Shown here piece after piece: positions 1-18,840 of a stretch of 64,000 nt of DNA. This DNA comes from Bilabrum cf. latius (Eukaryota > Bigyra: Bicosoecida > Bigyra > Bicosoecida), in contig OZ237746.1 in assembly GCA_965178125.1 (NCBI GenBank), positions 992,001-1,056,000 of the forward strand. The letters are read 5' to 3'. The notes beneath the pieces were generated by a model, which did no database searches, had not been told where the DNA came from, and saw nothing but the letters and a program-made list of their open reading frames with translations. Position numbers and translations under genes: made by a program. How positions within the stretch are numbered: the stretch's first letter is position 1; each line of letters starts with the position of its first letter.

Positions 1-2366
1 GTGCCCGAGGGCTCGCTGCCAGGCCCGCCGCGGGGTCCCCGTTTGACCGGGTCGTCCGCAGCGGTTGCCCACTTGCCGTGAATCTCTTGTTTGTCGCATT
101 CTCCCTCCTCGGCCCGCGCTAGAGTTGGCACAGAAAAGAGCTGTCCTTGCCCGCTGCTTGCCGTGGGGCGCGCAGTGTCGGATCGCAAGCTTGTCTGTCT
201 CTAGGGAGCCGTAGGTGCAGGGTCGGTGTCACGCATCGCCTTTGACATCAACGCGGCTGGAATCGTCCCGAGGGAAGACTGCCTGCTGCGGACGTCGGGC
301 TTGCGCGCCGGGCCTCTGCTCAGTTGTGCTGTCTACTCCACACCTTTCCAGGCTGCGGTATCCAGTACGAACCAATCCCGCTCGCTTGGCGAGTCCGTCG
401 CTCAACCCCTGAATTCCTACCAGCTGTGCCAGTCTTTGCAGACGGCTCTTGAAGCGGTAAGAAGGGGAGTGCTCGTGGGCTCAAGCCTCGCTTGCTCGTT
501 GCGCCGCGGATCTGTCGCTCGTCTTCTCGGTCGTCGGCTGGGCCTTTCGGTCCAGGAGTCCTGCAGAAGCACATCGCATTAGATCAACGCTGCGTCTAAA
601 GTTGCCGCGCGCCTGGCTCAAGGCGTTGTGCTGGCGGGACAGCTCGCTTTCGCTTGCTCTCCGCCGGCTGCCGAGCCGGGTGCTGCTGCTCGCCGCGTCG
701 GACCGCAACAGGACTCGCAGCGCTGTCCAATCAGTACGGGTTGTACTAATTAAATGGCATGCAATTCCTTTTAAGTTGTTACGGGACGCTGTCGAAGACA
801 GTGGCGGGAGGAGGTGCCTGGTCCATCCGGGTGCCGGGCCCATTGCTGGGCGGCTCACCGGAGGCCGACTCGCCCCTCTTACAGTAGGTAAAAAATTGGC
901 GTGTGACTCGTCAGCTGCGCAATCCTGTACATCGGTTGCAACCTGGCATTTTGGCACGCCGCAGATCGCGTACTGGGGACGCCCCAACCGGCCCGGACTT
1001 GGGCTCTCAGAATCGCGCGCTGCTATTCAGCACTCCGCAGGCCACAACGGCTTCTTTCACGCGTGCCGACGGCGTCTCATCCGCGCATAGCATGTCGCTG
1101 TACTGAAATATTGCGTTGATTGGAAGCATGCACGTTGAAGCGATTCCTACCGCGGCAAAGTAGCAACTGAAGCACCTCGTGCACCACACTTCGCCGGCCG
1201 CAGAGACTTCTCCACGACTGCACACATCGCATCGCAGCGCAACGAATGCACTCCATTCCGTTCCAATAGAATTCATATTAGATTTGCTGCGGCGCACGAT
1301 CAAGATGGCTGTGAGGTTCGGCTGCAGCTTGTGCAAGACGGCATTCCAACGGCCTGCAACCAAGCAGCCGGTCACTGCTTGCACTTTCCCGGCAGATTTT
1401 CTTGTTCCAACTGTTCGGATTCCAATCTATTATACATTTAAATTGGTTTGAATGGCTTGTCACTGCCTGGTATTGTCTGTGGGCGCGGGGCTGCGAGCTC
1501 TGACCACCAGCCAGCCCTCCCGGGCCTCCGCCGCGCCCCATTGCCGAGATGAAAACGGAGCCCATGCTCTATGCAGCCGGTTCAGCCCGCAATCTATGCC
1601 CCCCTTACCTGTGGATGTGCCTCAATCCGTCCTAGCTGTCAGCAATCGAGCAGAACAGCGACCCATCGAGAGCAGGCCGTGCGCGACCGCCCGGCCGGCC
1701 CATTCCAAGCTGCGCTTCTGCGCAAAGTATGCGTGCCTAGACCGCACCACATACTTTTTCTTGCAGTATTGTTCATTCCACCTGCTCCTTGGGCTCCGAC
1801 AAGACCTCCCCTCCGTCAAACCGCGAGCCCCACCCCGAGCGACAAGCAATTGCTCTACTCTGGCGGTGCAGCCGAACCAGGTCTCGAGCTTGGCCCCGCC
1901 CACACGGCCGTTCCAGGAGTTATCCGCAATCTTGCTTCTAATATGTCTAAATCATCGTCCAGGCGCCCCAAAGTTGCCTCGACCTGCCCTGCGGCCGAGA
2001 TACGCGACGGATGCGGTCGCAAGGCACCTCCTCACGCAGTGAGTGCGGCAGGTACGCGCCCTTCATGGCACCATCCTTTCGGATCGCGCACTCAAGGGCC
2101 ACCCACTCTAGCTCAATCGACACCTGTGCGCTGAATATGCGGTGAGTGGGCCCCTGGGCTGCATTGCGGGGCCGGTAGTTGCCGGCGAGGCCCGAGGCAG
2201 CGGCGGTGCGACCACAGGCGGCAGAGGTGCGCCCAGACAAAGAGGAAGCGATGCATAGGATGCAGTACGCTGTCACAGGGTGTGCATAGGATGTGATGCA
2301 TGAGTAAAAACCGAGGGGGGCATTGCGCAAACGTACACTGCAATCATCGAGGCAAGAAAAAGAGAG

Positions 2367-2484
2367 GCCTTCATCATCGGGGCTTCCCAGCTGGTCACCC
2401 ACGCTAGTACTGGCCCGACTGGTGATTGCTTAGCTTCTGAGGTCGGCAGGGCTCAGGCGGGTCCAATCACATATGAACGAAGAC
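2367..2484 (-). ncRNA. 5S rRNA, spacer-linked (copy 0)
   Basis: 5S ribosomal RNA of the large subunit, transcribed by RNA polymerase III from an internal promoter. The minus strand shows the conserved GAAGCTAAGC (box A region) and AGTACTAGCGTGGGTGACC (box C region). Length is 118 nt. The ends were set by pairing the first nine bases with the last nine (helix I) and by comparison with the solitary copy at 43079-43196, where similarity stops at the same points. A T-run terminator (CTCTTTTTC) follows the 3' end. It lies on the same strand as the 18S-28S unit, about 850 nt downstream of the 28S 3' end. Confidence 0.93.
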
Positions 2485-2891
2485 AGGTAAGATGCGGACA
2501 TCACGTTACTCGAACCATGCAACAGGTACAGCGGCAAGCCGGGCCAGCGGTGGGGTAGGAGGGGTGGGGTGCACGTGAGCGCGACTCGTGCACAGACTGC
2601 ACAGCAAGCCAATAGGCACGCATCAAGCTTTAGCGAAGCGACTAGGCTGCGCATACAGCGTGAATTGAGTACCTACGAAGAGGGCGGGAGGGGCGGCAAG
2701 GCATCGACAGCGGGTCGTAGCGAAGGGGGTCACTGGGAGGGGGACCGGGAGGGGCTGTGGCAGCGGGTAGCAGCGAAGGGGGAGGCTGAAGGACTAGGAG
2801 AGGCTGCGAGGGCAGTGTGCTAGCAGGCAATGCCATGGGTATGCAGTGAGGACAAGTGGTGTCAAGCCATGCGTGGGAACGTGTGGTGGGT

Positions 2892-2952
2892 GGTGCTGGT
2901 GCGGGTGCGGGTGCGGGTGCCGGTGCCGGTGCGGGTGCGGGTGCGGGTGTGG
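2892..2952. repeat. GGTGCG hexamer tract in spacer (copy 0)
   Basis: About ten near-perfect GGTGCG/GGTGCC hexamers in tandem. The tract recurs at the same place in all five spacers without a visible length change. The His-Pro and Cys-Gly 'proteins' read across it are artefacts. Confidence 0.9.
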
Positions 2953-3336
2953 GAGGGATAGATTGTGGGTTGGTTGGTTACTTTGGTGGTGCCGTAAAGG
3001 CACCGGGGAGTTAGAGCGGCCCGCCGCTCAGCAGCCGGGGCGCTGAGGGGCAGAGCAGCAGGCGAGTGGCTGAAATCAATGAGTCCGAAATTCCTCATAG
3101 TGTAGCAGTCAATCACCAGGCGAAAGAGTGCCAGGACGTGGAGGCACCTGCAGAGACCATGAGGAATGGTGTCCGAGGGTGGCTGCCGTCCGGCTGTACT
3201 CTTTCCCAACGCGTTCCAATGAAGGACCGGTTGACAAGAAGTGTGTTTGGTTGGGGTGACAGAGAATGCCCTTGGTGGAAGAGGCTGCCCGCTCTTGCTC
3301 AGCTTGCGCGTTGCAAAAAGGGTTTGCTCGTTCCTT

Positions 3337-6497
<3,161 letters not shown>

Positions 6498-7043
6498 TTA
6501 GTATTGTGAGTTTGGTGGCGTGCTCTCGATGGGGCCTGGCCTTCGAAACTGTTTGGTGTGCTCAAGCCGCTGACGATTCTTCGCTTCGTCTCACGTTCCC
6601 AGCTTAGAAGCAAGGCATAGCCACAGCCGGATATCACTCTGCTTCCACACCAGCTAGTCACTGCGATGACGCATCCACGGCCGCTACCGCCTGGTTCGGG
6701 TGTTGAGAGCGTTGCCGCTCCCTCTGCCTCACCGTGCGGGCGTTTGGATTACCGTAAAGTTCATCACAGATCAAATCCAGCTGGCGCTTCAATTGAAGCG
6801 TCGTTCTCCGGGCGCCTCCGTTTGACCGGAAGGCGGCTGTACCGTTGCTTTAGCGGTCGCGTGATCCACAAGGAATCAGTGCGGGGCTAGAGCCAGTCTC
6901 AAAGTACTGTAGGTCCCTTCGCGCACGGCCTCGTACGCTCTCAAGACGGGCGCCAGGACTCCAGGGTCCAGCGCCGAGCGTCTCGCGAATCCACCGGTGG
7001 GATCCCCGCGCTTGCCTTTGACAGCAGCACAGGGCGGTGAGGG
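6498..7043 (-). other. ITS2 (unit 1)
   Basis: Internal transcribed spacer 2 between 5.8S and 28S, about 546 nt, defined by the flanking rRNA ends. No gene inside. Confidence 0.9.
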
Positions 7044-7196
7044 GTGTTATGGACACTCGAACAGGCATACCTATAAGGTGCAATGTGCGTTCAAAGACTT
7101 GATGATTCAGAATTCTGCAATTCGCATTACGTATCGCATTTCGCTGCGTTCTTCATCGTTACAGGAGCCAAGACATCCCTTGCTGAAGGTTGTTTC
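7044..7196 (-). rRNA. 5.8S rRNA, copy 1
   Basis: About 153 nt, with the universal GATGAAGAACGCAGCGAAAT and ATGCGATACGTAATGCGAAT stretches. It departs from the common eukaryotic form after GAATTGCAGAATTC: two bases shorter there, then CATCAAGTC where most eukaryotes have CATCGAATC. All four copies are alike. Confidence 0.95.
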
Positions 7197-7705
7197 TTGT
7201 TATGTATTTTGATGTCGTGGCGCGCTCGTGGCCCTTGCGGGCAGACGACCGAGCGGCAGGTGCCACTGTTTGCATGGGTGCAAAGAGCGCGATCCGCCGA
7301 GGCAGAGGGCGTTCTAGGCGTTCGAGGGTCTCCCGGCGCCGGGTGGGCCTGCGGTCAGCAGGGCTCCCCAGGCGTCAGAGCCGTCGGTTGTGTTTTCTTC
7401 CGAGAAAGAAAAGAAAGGGTTTCTTTGGGATCGCCTCCTTTGAGTCCCCCGAGAAGGGGGAAGCCCATTGGGGGTGGAGAGACCATGCGGCATTCCCAAG
7501 CCGAAGCTCGGACGGGCCTTGCTCTCTCAAGCCGTACAACGCTTAAGAAGGGGTCGCAGCCGAAGCTGCTGTGCTTGCGTTCGCAGAGCGGGTGCCTCTC
7601 CCGGCGCGCTCCCGTCTCCGGGTGCGCAGCCTGACAGATTGGCGGGTTTGTTAAGAATCGCGCAGCGCCTCCCGACAGGATCGGGGGGACGCTGACGCTT
7701 CGCGG
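7197..7705 (-). other. ITS1 (unit 1)
   Basis: Internal transcribed spacer 1 between 18S and 5.8S, about 509 nt, bounded by the flanking rRNA ends. The open frames across it are not genes. Confidence 0.9.
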
Positions 7706-7752
<47 letters not shown>

Positions 7753-7851
7753 ACCTTCCTCTAAATGGTAAGATTTAGCCAACTTCTCGGCCGCCTGGCA
7801 GGGCCAGAACGTCCAATCCGGAGGCTTCACCGGACCATTCAATCGGTAGGT

Positions 7852-7885
<34 letters not shown>

Positions 7886-8204
7886 ATCAATGCGAGCTGA
7901 TGACTCGCGTTTACTAGGAATTCCTCGTTGACGATTAATAATTCCAAAAATCGATCCCTATCACGACTAGTGTTCAGAGATTGACATCGATAGTCCCTCT
8001 AAGAAGATACAATACTCAGTGAGCCTGATCTACATTAGCAGGCGGGGGTCTCGTTCGTTATCGGAATCAACCAGACAAATCACTCCACCAACTAAGAACG
8101 GCCATGCACCACCACCCACAGAATCAAGAAAGAGCTTTCAATCTGTCAATCCTCATTGCGTCCGGACCTGGTAAGTTTTCCCGTGTTGAGTCAAATTAAG
8201 CCGC

Positions 8205-8263
<59 letters not shown>

Positions 8264-9287
8264 GACTCCCCCCGGAACCCAAAGACTTTGTTTTTACATA
8301 CGGTGCTGATGTGCCCTGCGGCAAACACCAATCCCGAGTCGGCATGGTTTATGGTCAAGACTACGAGGGTATCTAATCCTCTTCGCTCCCCTGACTTTCG
8401 TTCTTGATTAATGAAAACGCCCTTGGCAGACGCTTTCGCAGCAGTTTCTCTTCAGCAAATCCAAGAATTTCACCTCTGACTGCTGAATAGAAATGCCCCC
8501 GATCGTCCCTATTAATCATTACCGCTGGATGCAAACCAACAACATCACAGACAGTCCTATGTTATTATTCCATGCTAAGGTATTCAGGCTAGGCCTGCTT
8601 GGAACACTCTAATTTTTTCACAGTAAAAGCGCCTTTCGGCGGGGCGGGCAGAGTCGCCGCTGAGCGGCAGACTCAAATCCCAGACATTCAACTACGAGCT
8701 TTTTAACTGCAACAACATGTGGATAGGCTACTGGAGCTGGAATTACCGCGGCTGCTGGCACCAGACTTGCCCTCCAGTGGGTACTCACGTAGGGGTTTAA
8801 ATTACGCCCATTCCAACAAAGAATCCAAAAGGATCCCTATCGGTATTGCTTGTCACTACTTCCCTGGGTTAGGATTGAGTAATTTTCGCGCCTGCTGCCT
8901 TCCTTGGAAGTGGTAGCCGTTTCTCAGGCTCCCTCTCCGGAGTCGAACCCTAATTCTCCGTTAGGCGTTACAGCCACGGGAGTCCAATACACTCCCGTCG
9001 ACAGCTGATGCCGCAGAAACTTGAATGAATCATCGTTACACGATCCGTTCAGTTATTATGACTCACCTTCAGTGAAGGTACAATCTAATAAATACGTCCA
9101 TCCCTACGGTCAGGAGTTTTCGCATGTATTAGCTCTAGAATTGCTACGGTTATCCATGTAGTAATACTCTCAAGTAAACTATAACTGATATAATGAGCCG
9201 TTCGCAGTTTCGCCTTACGGCTGAACTTAGACATGCATGGCTTAATCTTTGAGACGAGCCTATTCATCCGGCAGGATCAACCGGGTT
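7706..9287 (-). pseudogene. 18S (SSU) rRNA, copy 1, with 118-nt core deletion
   Basis: Small-subunit rRNA running from AACCCGGTTGATCCTGCC at the right end to GGATCATTA at 7706. It is 1582 nt, against 1700 nt in copies 2 and 4. The missing 118 nt correspond to SSU positions 1305-1422 of the complete copy (17419-17536). They include the universal stretch around GGTCTGTGATGCCCTTAGA in the 3' major domain. The junction is at 7983/7984, with a 3-base TTG present at both ends of the lost segment. Such an rRNA should not build a working subunit; an assembly error is the alternative. Confidence 0.85.
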
Positions 9288-11801
9288 GCCATCGTGGTCG
9301 GCACGGGGAGGGGGCTCTGGGGCTCTGGGGTTGCCCCCTTTGCCTCTCTCCTTGCCTGTCACTTTGTCGAACCTCGACTGAACGGCATGGGCTTCTTGCT
9401 CTCGCAATCGGCCGGCCGCTGACTTGCTTGGCCGCGTGCCCGAGGGCTCGCTGCCAGGCCCGCCGCGGGGTCCCCGTTTGACCGGGTCGTCCGCAGCGGT
9501 TGCCCACTTGCCGTGAATCTCTTGTTTGTCGCATTCTCCCTCCTCGGCCCGCGCTAGAGTTGGCACAGAAAAGAGCTGTCCTTGCCCGCTGCTTGCCGTG
9601 GGGCGCGCAGTGTCGGATCGCAAGCTTGTCTGTCTCTAGGGAGCCGTAGGTGCAGGGTCGGTGTCACGCATCGCCTTTGACATCAACGCGGCTGGAATCG
9701 TCCCGAGGGAAGACTGCCTGCTGCGGACGTCGGGCTTGCGCGCCGGGCCTCTGCTCAGTTGTGCTGTCTACTCCACACCTTTCCAGGCTGCGGTATCCAG
9801 TACGAACCAATCCCGCTCGCTTGGCGAGTCCGTCGCTCAACCCCTGAATTCCTACCAGCTGTGCCAGTCTTTGCAGACGGCTCTTGAAGCGGTAAGAAGG
9901 GGAGTGCTCGTGGGCTCAAGCCTCGCTTGCTCGTTGCGCCGCGGATCTGTCGCTCGTCTTCTCGGTCGTCGGCTGGGCCTTTCGGTCCAGGAGTCCTGCA
10001 GAAGCACATCGCATTAGATCAACGCTGCGTCTAAAGTTGCCGCGCGCCTGGCTCAAGGCGTTGTGCTGGCGGGACAGCTCGCTTTCGCTTGCTCTCCGCC
10101 GGCTGCCGAGCCGGGTGCTGCTGCTCGCCGCGTCGGACCGCAACAGGACTCGCAGCGCTGTCCAATCAGTACGGGTTGTACTAATTAAATGGCATGCAAT
10201 TCCTTTTAAGTTGTTACGGGACGCTGTCGAAGACAGTGGCGGGAGGAGGTGCCTGGTCCATCCGGGTGCCGGGCCCATTGCTGGGCGGCTCACCGGAGGC
10301 CGACTCGCCCCTCTTACAGTAGGTAAAAAATTGGCGTGTGACTCGTCAGCTGCGCAATCCTGTACATCGGTTGCAACCTGGCATTTTGGCACGCCGCAGA
10401 TCGCGTACTGGGGACGCCCCAACCGGCCCGGACTTGGGCTCTCAGAATCGCGCGCTGCTATTCAGCACTCCGCAGGCCACAACGGCTTCTTTCACGCGTG
10501 CCGACGGCGTCTCATCCGCGCATAGCATGTCGCTGTACTGAAATATTGCGTTGATTGGAAGCATGCACGTTGAAGCGATTCCTACCGCGGCAAAGTAGCA
10601 ACTGAAGCACCTCGTGCACCACACTTCGCCGGCCGCAGAGACTTCTCCACGACTGCACACATCGCATCGCAGCGCAACGAATGCACTCCATTCCGTTCCA
10701 ATAGAATTCATATTAGATTTGCTGCGGCGCACGATCAAGATGGCTGTGAGGTTCGGCTGCAGCTTGTGCAAGACGGCATTCCAACGGCCTGCAACCAAGC
10801 AGCCGGTCACTGCTTGCACTTTCCCGGCAGATTTTCTTGTTCCAACTGTTCGGATTCCAATCTATTATACATTTAAATTGGTTTGAATGGCTTGTCACTG
10901 CCTGGTATTGTCTGTGGGCGCGGGGCTGCGAGCTCTGACCACCAGCCAGCCCTCCCGGGCCTCCGCCGCGCCCCATTGCCGAGATGAAAACGGAGCCCAT
11001 GCTCTATGCAGCCGGTTCAGCCCGCAATCTATGCCCCCCTTACCTGTGGATGTGCCTCAATCCGTCCTAGCTGTCAGCAATCGAGCAGAACAGCGACCCA
11101 TCGAGAGCAGGCCGTGCGCGACCGCCCGGCCGGCCCATTCCAAGCTGCGCTTCTGCGCAAAGTATGCGTGCCTAGACCGCACCACATACTTTTTCTTGCA
11201 GTATTGTTCATTCCACCTGCTCCTTGGGCTCCGACAAGACCTCCCCTCCGTCAAACCGCGAGCCCCACCCCGAGCGACAAGCAATTGCTCTACTCTGGCG
11301 GTGCAGCCGAACCAGGTCTCGAGCTTGGCCCCGCCCACACGGCCGTTCCAGGAGTTATCCGCAATCTTGCTTCTAATATGTCTAAATCATCGTCCAGGCG
11401 CCCCAAAGTTGCCTCGACCTGCCCTGCGGCCGAGATACGCGACGGATGCGGTCGCAAGGCACCTCCTCACGCAGTGAGTGCGGCAGGTACGCGCCCTTCA
11501 TGGCACCATCCTTTCGGATCGCGCACTCAAGGGCCACCCACTCTAGCTCAATCGACACCTGTGCGCTGAATATGCGGTGAGTGGGCCCCTGGGCTGCATT
11601 GCGGGGCCGGTAGTTGCCGGCGAGGCCCGAGGCAGCGGCGGTGCGACCACAGGCGGCAGAGGTGCGCCCAGACAAAGAGGAAGCGATGCATAGGATGCAG
11701 TACGCTGTCACAGGGTGTGCATAGGATGTGATGCATGAGTAAAAACCGAGGGGGGCATTGCGCAAACGTACACTGCAATCATCGAGGCAAGAAAAAGAGA
11801 G

Positions 11802-11919
11802 GCCTTCATCATCGGGGCTTCCCAGCTGGTCACCCACGCTAGTACTGGCCCGACTGGTGATTGCTTAGCTTCTGAGGTCGGCAGGGCTCAGGCGGGTCCA
11901 ATCACATATGAACGAAGAC
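11802..11919 (-). ncRNA. 5S rRNA, spacer-linked (copy 1)
   Basis: Identical to the copy at 2367-2484, including the T-run terminator. In the direction of transcription it sits between the 28S of unit 2 and the 18S of unit 1. Confidence 0.93.
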
Positions 11920-12326
11920 AGGTAAGATGCGGACATCACGTTACTCGAACCATGCAACAGGTACAGCGGCAAGCCGGGCCAGCGGTGGGGTAGGAGGGGT
12001 GGGGTGCACGTGAGCGCGACTCGTGCACAGACTGCACAGCAAGCCAATAGGCACGCATCAAGCTTTAGCGAAGCGACTAGGCTGCGCATACAGCGTGAAT
12101 TGAGTACCTACGAAGAGGGCGGGAGGGGCGGCAAGGCATCGACAGCGGGTCGTAGCGAAGGGGGTCACTGGGAGGGGGACCGGGAGGGGCTGTGGCAGCG
12201 GGTAGCAGCGAAGGGGGAGGCTGAAGGACTAGGAGAGGCTGCGAGGGCAGTGTGCTAGCAGGCAATGCCATGGGTATGCAGTGAGGACAAGTGGTGTCAA
12301 GCCATGCGTGGGAACGTGTGGTGGGT

Positions 12327-12387
12327 GGTGCTGGTGCGGGTGCGGGTGCGGGTGCCGGTGCCGGTGCGGGTGCGGGTGCGGGTGTGG
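12327..12387. repeat. GGTGCG hexamer tract in spacer (copy 1)
   Basis: Same tract and length as at 2892-2952. Confidence 0.9.
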
Positions 12388-12771
12388 GAGGGATAGATTG
12401 TGGGTTGGTTGGTTACTTTGGTGGTGCCGTAAAGGCACCGGGGAGTTAGAGCGGCCCGCCGCTCAGCAGCCGGGGCGCTGAGGGGCAGAGCAGCAGGCGA
12501 GTGGCTGAAATCAATGAGTCCGAAATTCCTCATAGTGTAGCAGTCAATCACCAGGCGAAAGAGTGCCAGGACGTGGAGGCACCTGCAGAGACCATGAGGA
12601 ATGGTGTCCGAGGGTGGCTGCCGTCCGGCTGTACTCTTTCCCAACGCGTTCCAATGAAGGACCGGTTGACAAGAAGTGTGTTTGGTTGGGGTGACAGAGA
12701 ATGCCCTTGGTGGAAGAGGCTGCCCGCTCTTGCTCAGCTTGCGCGTTGCAAAAAGGGTTTGCTCGTTCCTT

Positions 12772-15932
<3,161 letters not shown>

Positions 15933-16478
15933 TTAGTATTGTGAGTTTGGTGGCGTGCTCTCGATGGGGCCTGGCCTTCGAAACTGTTTGGTGTGCTCAA
16001 GCCGCTGACGATTCTTCGCTTCGTCTCACGTTCCCAGCTTAGAAGCAAGGCATAGCCACAGCCGGATATCACTCTGCTTCCACACCAGCTAGTCACTGCG
16101 ATGACGCATCCACGGCCGCTACCGCCTGGTTCGGGTGTTGAGAGCGTTGCCGCTCCCTCTGCCTCACCGTGCGGGCGTTTGGATTACCGTAAAGTTCATC
16201 ACAGATCAAATCCAGCTGGCGCTTCAATTGAAGCGTCGTTCTCCGGGCGCCTCCGTTTGACCGGAAGGCGGCTGTACCGTTGCTTTAGCGGTCGCGTGAT
16301 CCACAAGGAATCAGTGCGGGGCTAGAGCCAGTCTCAAAGTACTGTAGGTCCCTTCGCGCACGGCCTCGTACGCTCTCAAGACGGGCGCCAGGACTCCAGG
16401 GTCCAGCGCCGAGCGTCTCGCGAATCCACCGGTGGGATCCCCGCGCTTGCCTTTGACAGCAGCACAGGGCGGTGAGGG
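15933..16478 (-). other. ITS2 (unit 2)
   Basis: As in unit 1. Confidence 0.9.
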
Positions 16479-16631
16479 GTGTTATGGACACTCGAACAGG
16501 CATACCTATAAGGTGCAATGTGCGTTCAAAGACTTGATGATTCAGAATTCTGCAATTCGCATTACGTATCGCATTTCGCTGCGTTCTTCATCGTTACAGG
16601 AGCCAAGACATCCCTTGCTGAAGGTTGTTTC
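16479..16631 (-). rRNA. 5.8S rRNA, copy 2
   Basis: Matches copy 1. Confidence 0.95.
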
Positions 16632-17140
16632 TTGTTATGTATTTTGATGTCGTGGCGCGCTCGTGGCCCTTGCGGGCAGACGACCGAGCGGCAGGTGCCA
16701 CTGTTTGCATGGGTGCAAAGAGCGCGATCCGCCGAGGCAGAGGGCGTTCTAGGCGTTCGAGGGTCTCCCGGCGCCGGGTGGGCCTGCGGTCAGCAGGGCT
16801 CCCCAGGCGTCAGAGCCGTCGGTTGTGTTTTCTTCCGAGAAAGAAAAGAAAGGGTTTCTTTGGGATCGCCTCCTTTGAGTCCCCCGAGAAGGGGGAAGCC
16901 CATTGGGGGTGGAGAGACCATGCGGCATTCCCAAGCCGAAGCTCGGACGGGCCTTGCTCTCTCAAGCCGTACAACGCTTAAGAAGGGGTCGCAGCCGAAG
17001 CTGCTGTGCTTGCGTTCGCAGAGCGGGTGCCTCTCCCGGCGCGCTCCCGTCTCCGGGTGCGCAGCCTGACAGATTGGCGGGTTTGTTAAGAATCGCGCAG
17101 CGCCTCCCGACAGGATCGGGGGGACGCTGACGCTTCGCGG
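16632..17140 (-). other. ITS1 (unit 2)
   Basis: As in unit 1. Confidence 0.9.
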
Positions 17141-17187
<47 letters not shown>

Positions 17188-17286
17188 ACCTTCCTCTAAA
17201 TGGTAAGATTTAGCCAACTTCTCGGCCGCCTGGCAGGGCCAGAACGTCCAATCCGGAGGCTTCACCGGACCATTCAATCGGTAGGT

Positions 17287-17320
<34 letters not shown>

Positions 17321-17757
17321 ATCAATGCGAGCTGATGACTCGCGTTTACTAGGAATTCCTCGTTGACGATTAATAATTCCAAAAATCGATCCCTATCACG
17401 ACTAGTGTTCAGAGATTGCCCATGCCTATCAGCAAAGGTACAAACACTCGTTGGACTAGTCAGTGTAGCGCGCGTGCGGCCCAGAACGTCTAAGGGCATC
17501 ACAGACCTGTTATTGCCCCCAACTTCCATCGACTTGACATCGATAGTCCCTCTAAGAAGATACAATACTCAGTGAGCCTGATCTACATTAGCAGGCGGGG
17601 GTCTCGTTCGTTATCGGAATCAACCAGACAAATCACTCCACCAACTAAGAACGGCCATGCACCACCACCCACAGAATCAAGAAAGAGCTTTCAATCTGTC
17701 AATCCTCATTGCGTCCGGACCTGGTAAGTTTTCCCGTGTTGAGTCAAATTAAGCCGC

Positions 17758-17816
<59 letters not shown>

Positions 17817-18840
17817 GACTCCCCCCGGAACCCAAAGACTTTGTTTTTACATACGGTGCTGATGTGCCCTGCGGCAAACACCAATCCCGAGTCGGCATGG
17901 TTTATGGTCAAGACTACGAGGGTATCTAATCCTCTTCGCTCCCCTGACTTTCGTTCTTGATTAATGAAAACGCCCTTGGCAGACGCTTTCGCAGCAGTTT
18001 CTCTTCAGCAAATCCAAGAATTTCACCTCTGACTGCTGAATAGAAATGCCCCCGATCGTCCCTATTAATCATTACCGCTGGATGCAAACCAACAACATCA
18101 CAGACAGTCCTATGTTATTATTCCATGCTAAGGTATTCAGGCTAGGCCTGCTTGGAACACTCTAATTTTTTCACAGTAAAAGCGCCTTTCGGCGGGGCGG
18201 GCAGAGTCGCCGCTGAGCGGCAGACTCAAATCCCAGACATTCAACTACGAGCTTTTTAACTGCAACAACATGTGGATAGGCTACTGGAGCTGGAATTACC
18301 GCGGCTGCTGGCACCAGACTTGCCCTCCAGTGGGTACTCACGTAGGGGTTTAAATTACGCCCATTCCAACAAAGAATCCAAAAGGATCCCTATCGGTATT
18401 GCTTGTCACTACTTCCCTGGGTTAGGATTGAGTAATTTTCGCGCCTGCTGCCTTCCTTGGAAGTGGTAGCCGTTTCTCAGGCTCCCTCTCCGGAGTCGAA
18501 CCCTAATTCTCCGTTAGGCGTTACAGCCACGGGAGTCCAATACACTCCCGTCGACAGCTGATGCCGCAGAAACTTGAATGAATCATCGTTACACGATCCG
18601 TTCAGTTATTATGACTCACCTTCAGTGAAGGTACAATCTAATAAATACGTCCATCCCTACGGTCAGGAGTTTTCGCATGTATTAGCTCTAGAATTGCTAC
18701 GGTTATCCATGTAGTAATACTCTCAAGTAAACTATAACTGATATAATGAGCCGTTCGCAGTTTCGCCTTACGGCTGAACTTAGACATGCATGGCTTAATC
18801 TTTGAGACGAGCCTATTCATCCGGCAGGATCAACCGGGTT
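17141..18840 (-). rRNA. 18S (SSU) rRNA, copy 2, complete
   Basis: Complete 1700-nt SSU gene and the reference for the defective copies. It has the 530 loop (GTGCCAGCAGCCGCGGTAA), the TTAAAGGAATTGACGGAAG stretch, GTACACACCGCCCGTCGC, and GGATCATTA at the 3' end. The 5' end reads AACCCGGTTGATCCTGCC and then GGATGAATAGGCTCGTCTC, unlike the AGTAGTCATATGCTTGTCTC found in most eukaryotes. Confidence 0.97.

Larger units (their letters stand above)
1..3336 (-). other. rDNA intergenic spacer, partial (IGS 0)
   Basis: Spacer between a 28S 3' end (at 3337) and an 18S gene lying off the left edge; it includes that unit's 5' external transcribed spacer. It holds a 5S gene (2367-2484) and a GGTGCG hexamer tract (2892-2952). 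An AT-rich patch near 1428-1450 stands out in this GC-rich spacer and might mark a promoter, but I cannot identify a Pol I promoter. I see no protein gene. Confidence 0.9.
9288..12771 (-). other. rDNA intergenic spacer (IGS 1)
   Basis: Complete spacer of 3484 nt including the 5' ETS of unit 1. It is 8 nt longer than the other spacers because CTCTGGGG is duplicated near 9314-9329, about 30 bases upstream of the 18S start. It contains a 5S gene (11802-11919) and the hexamer tract (12327-12387). No protein gene. Confidence 0.92.

Noticed and set aside
2794-3003. His/Pro-rich and Cys/Gly-rich small proteins in the spacer
   Set aside because: Simple translations of the GGTGCG hexamer tract.
17419-17536. 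The 118-nt segment as an intron inserted in 18S copies 2-4
   Set aside because: It is universally conserved SSU core sequence, so copy 1 has a deletion and the others have no insertion.
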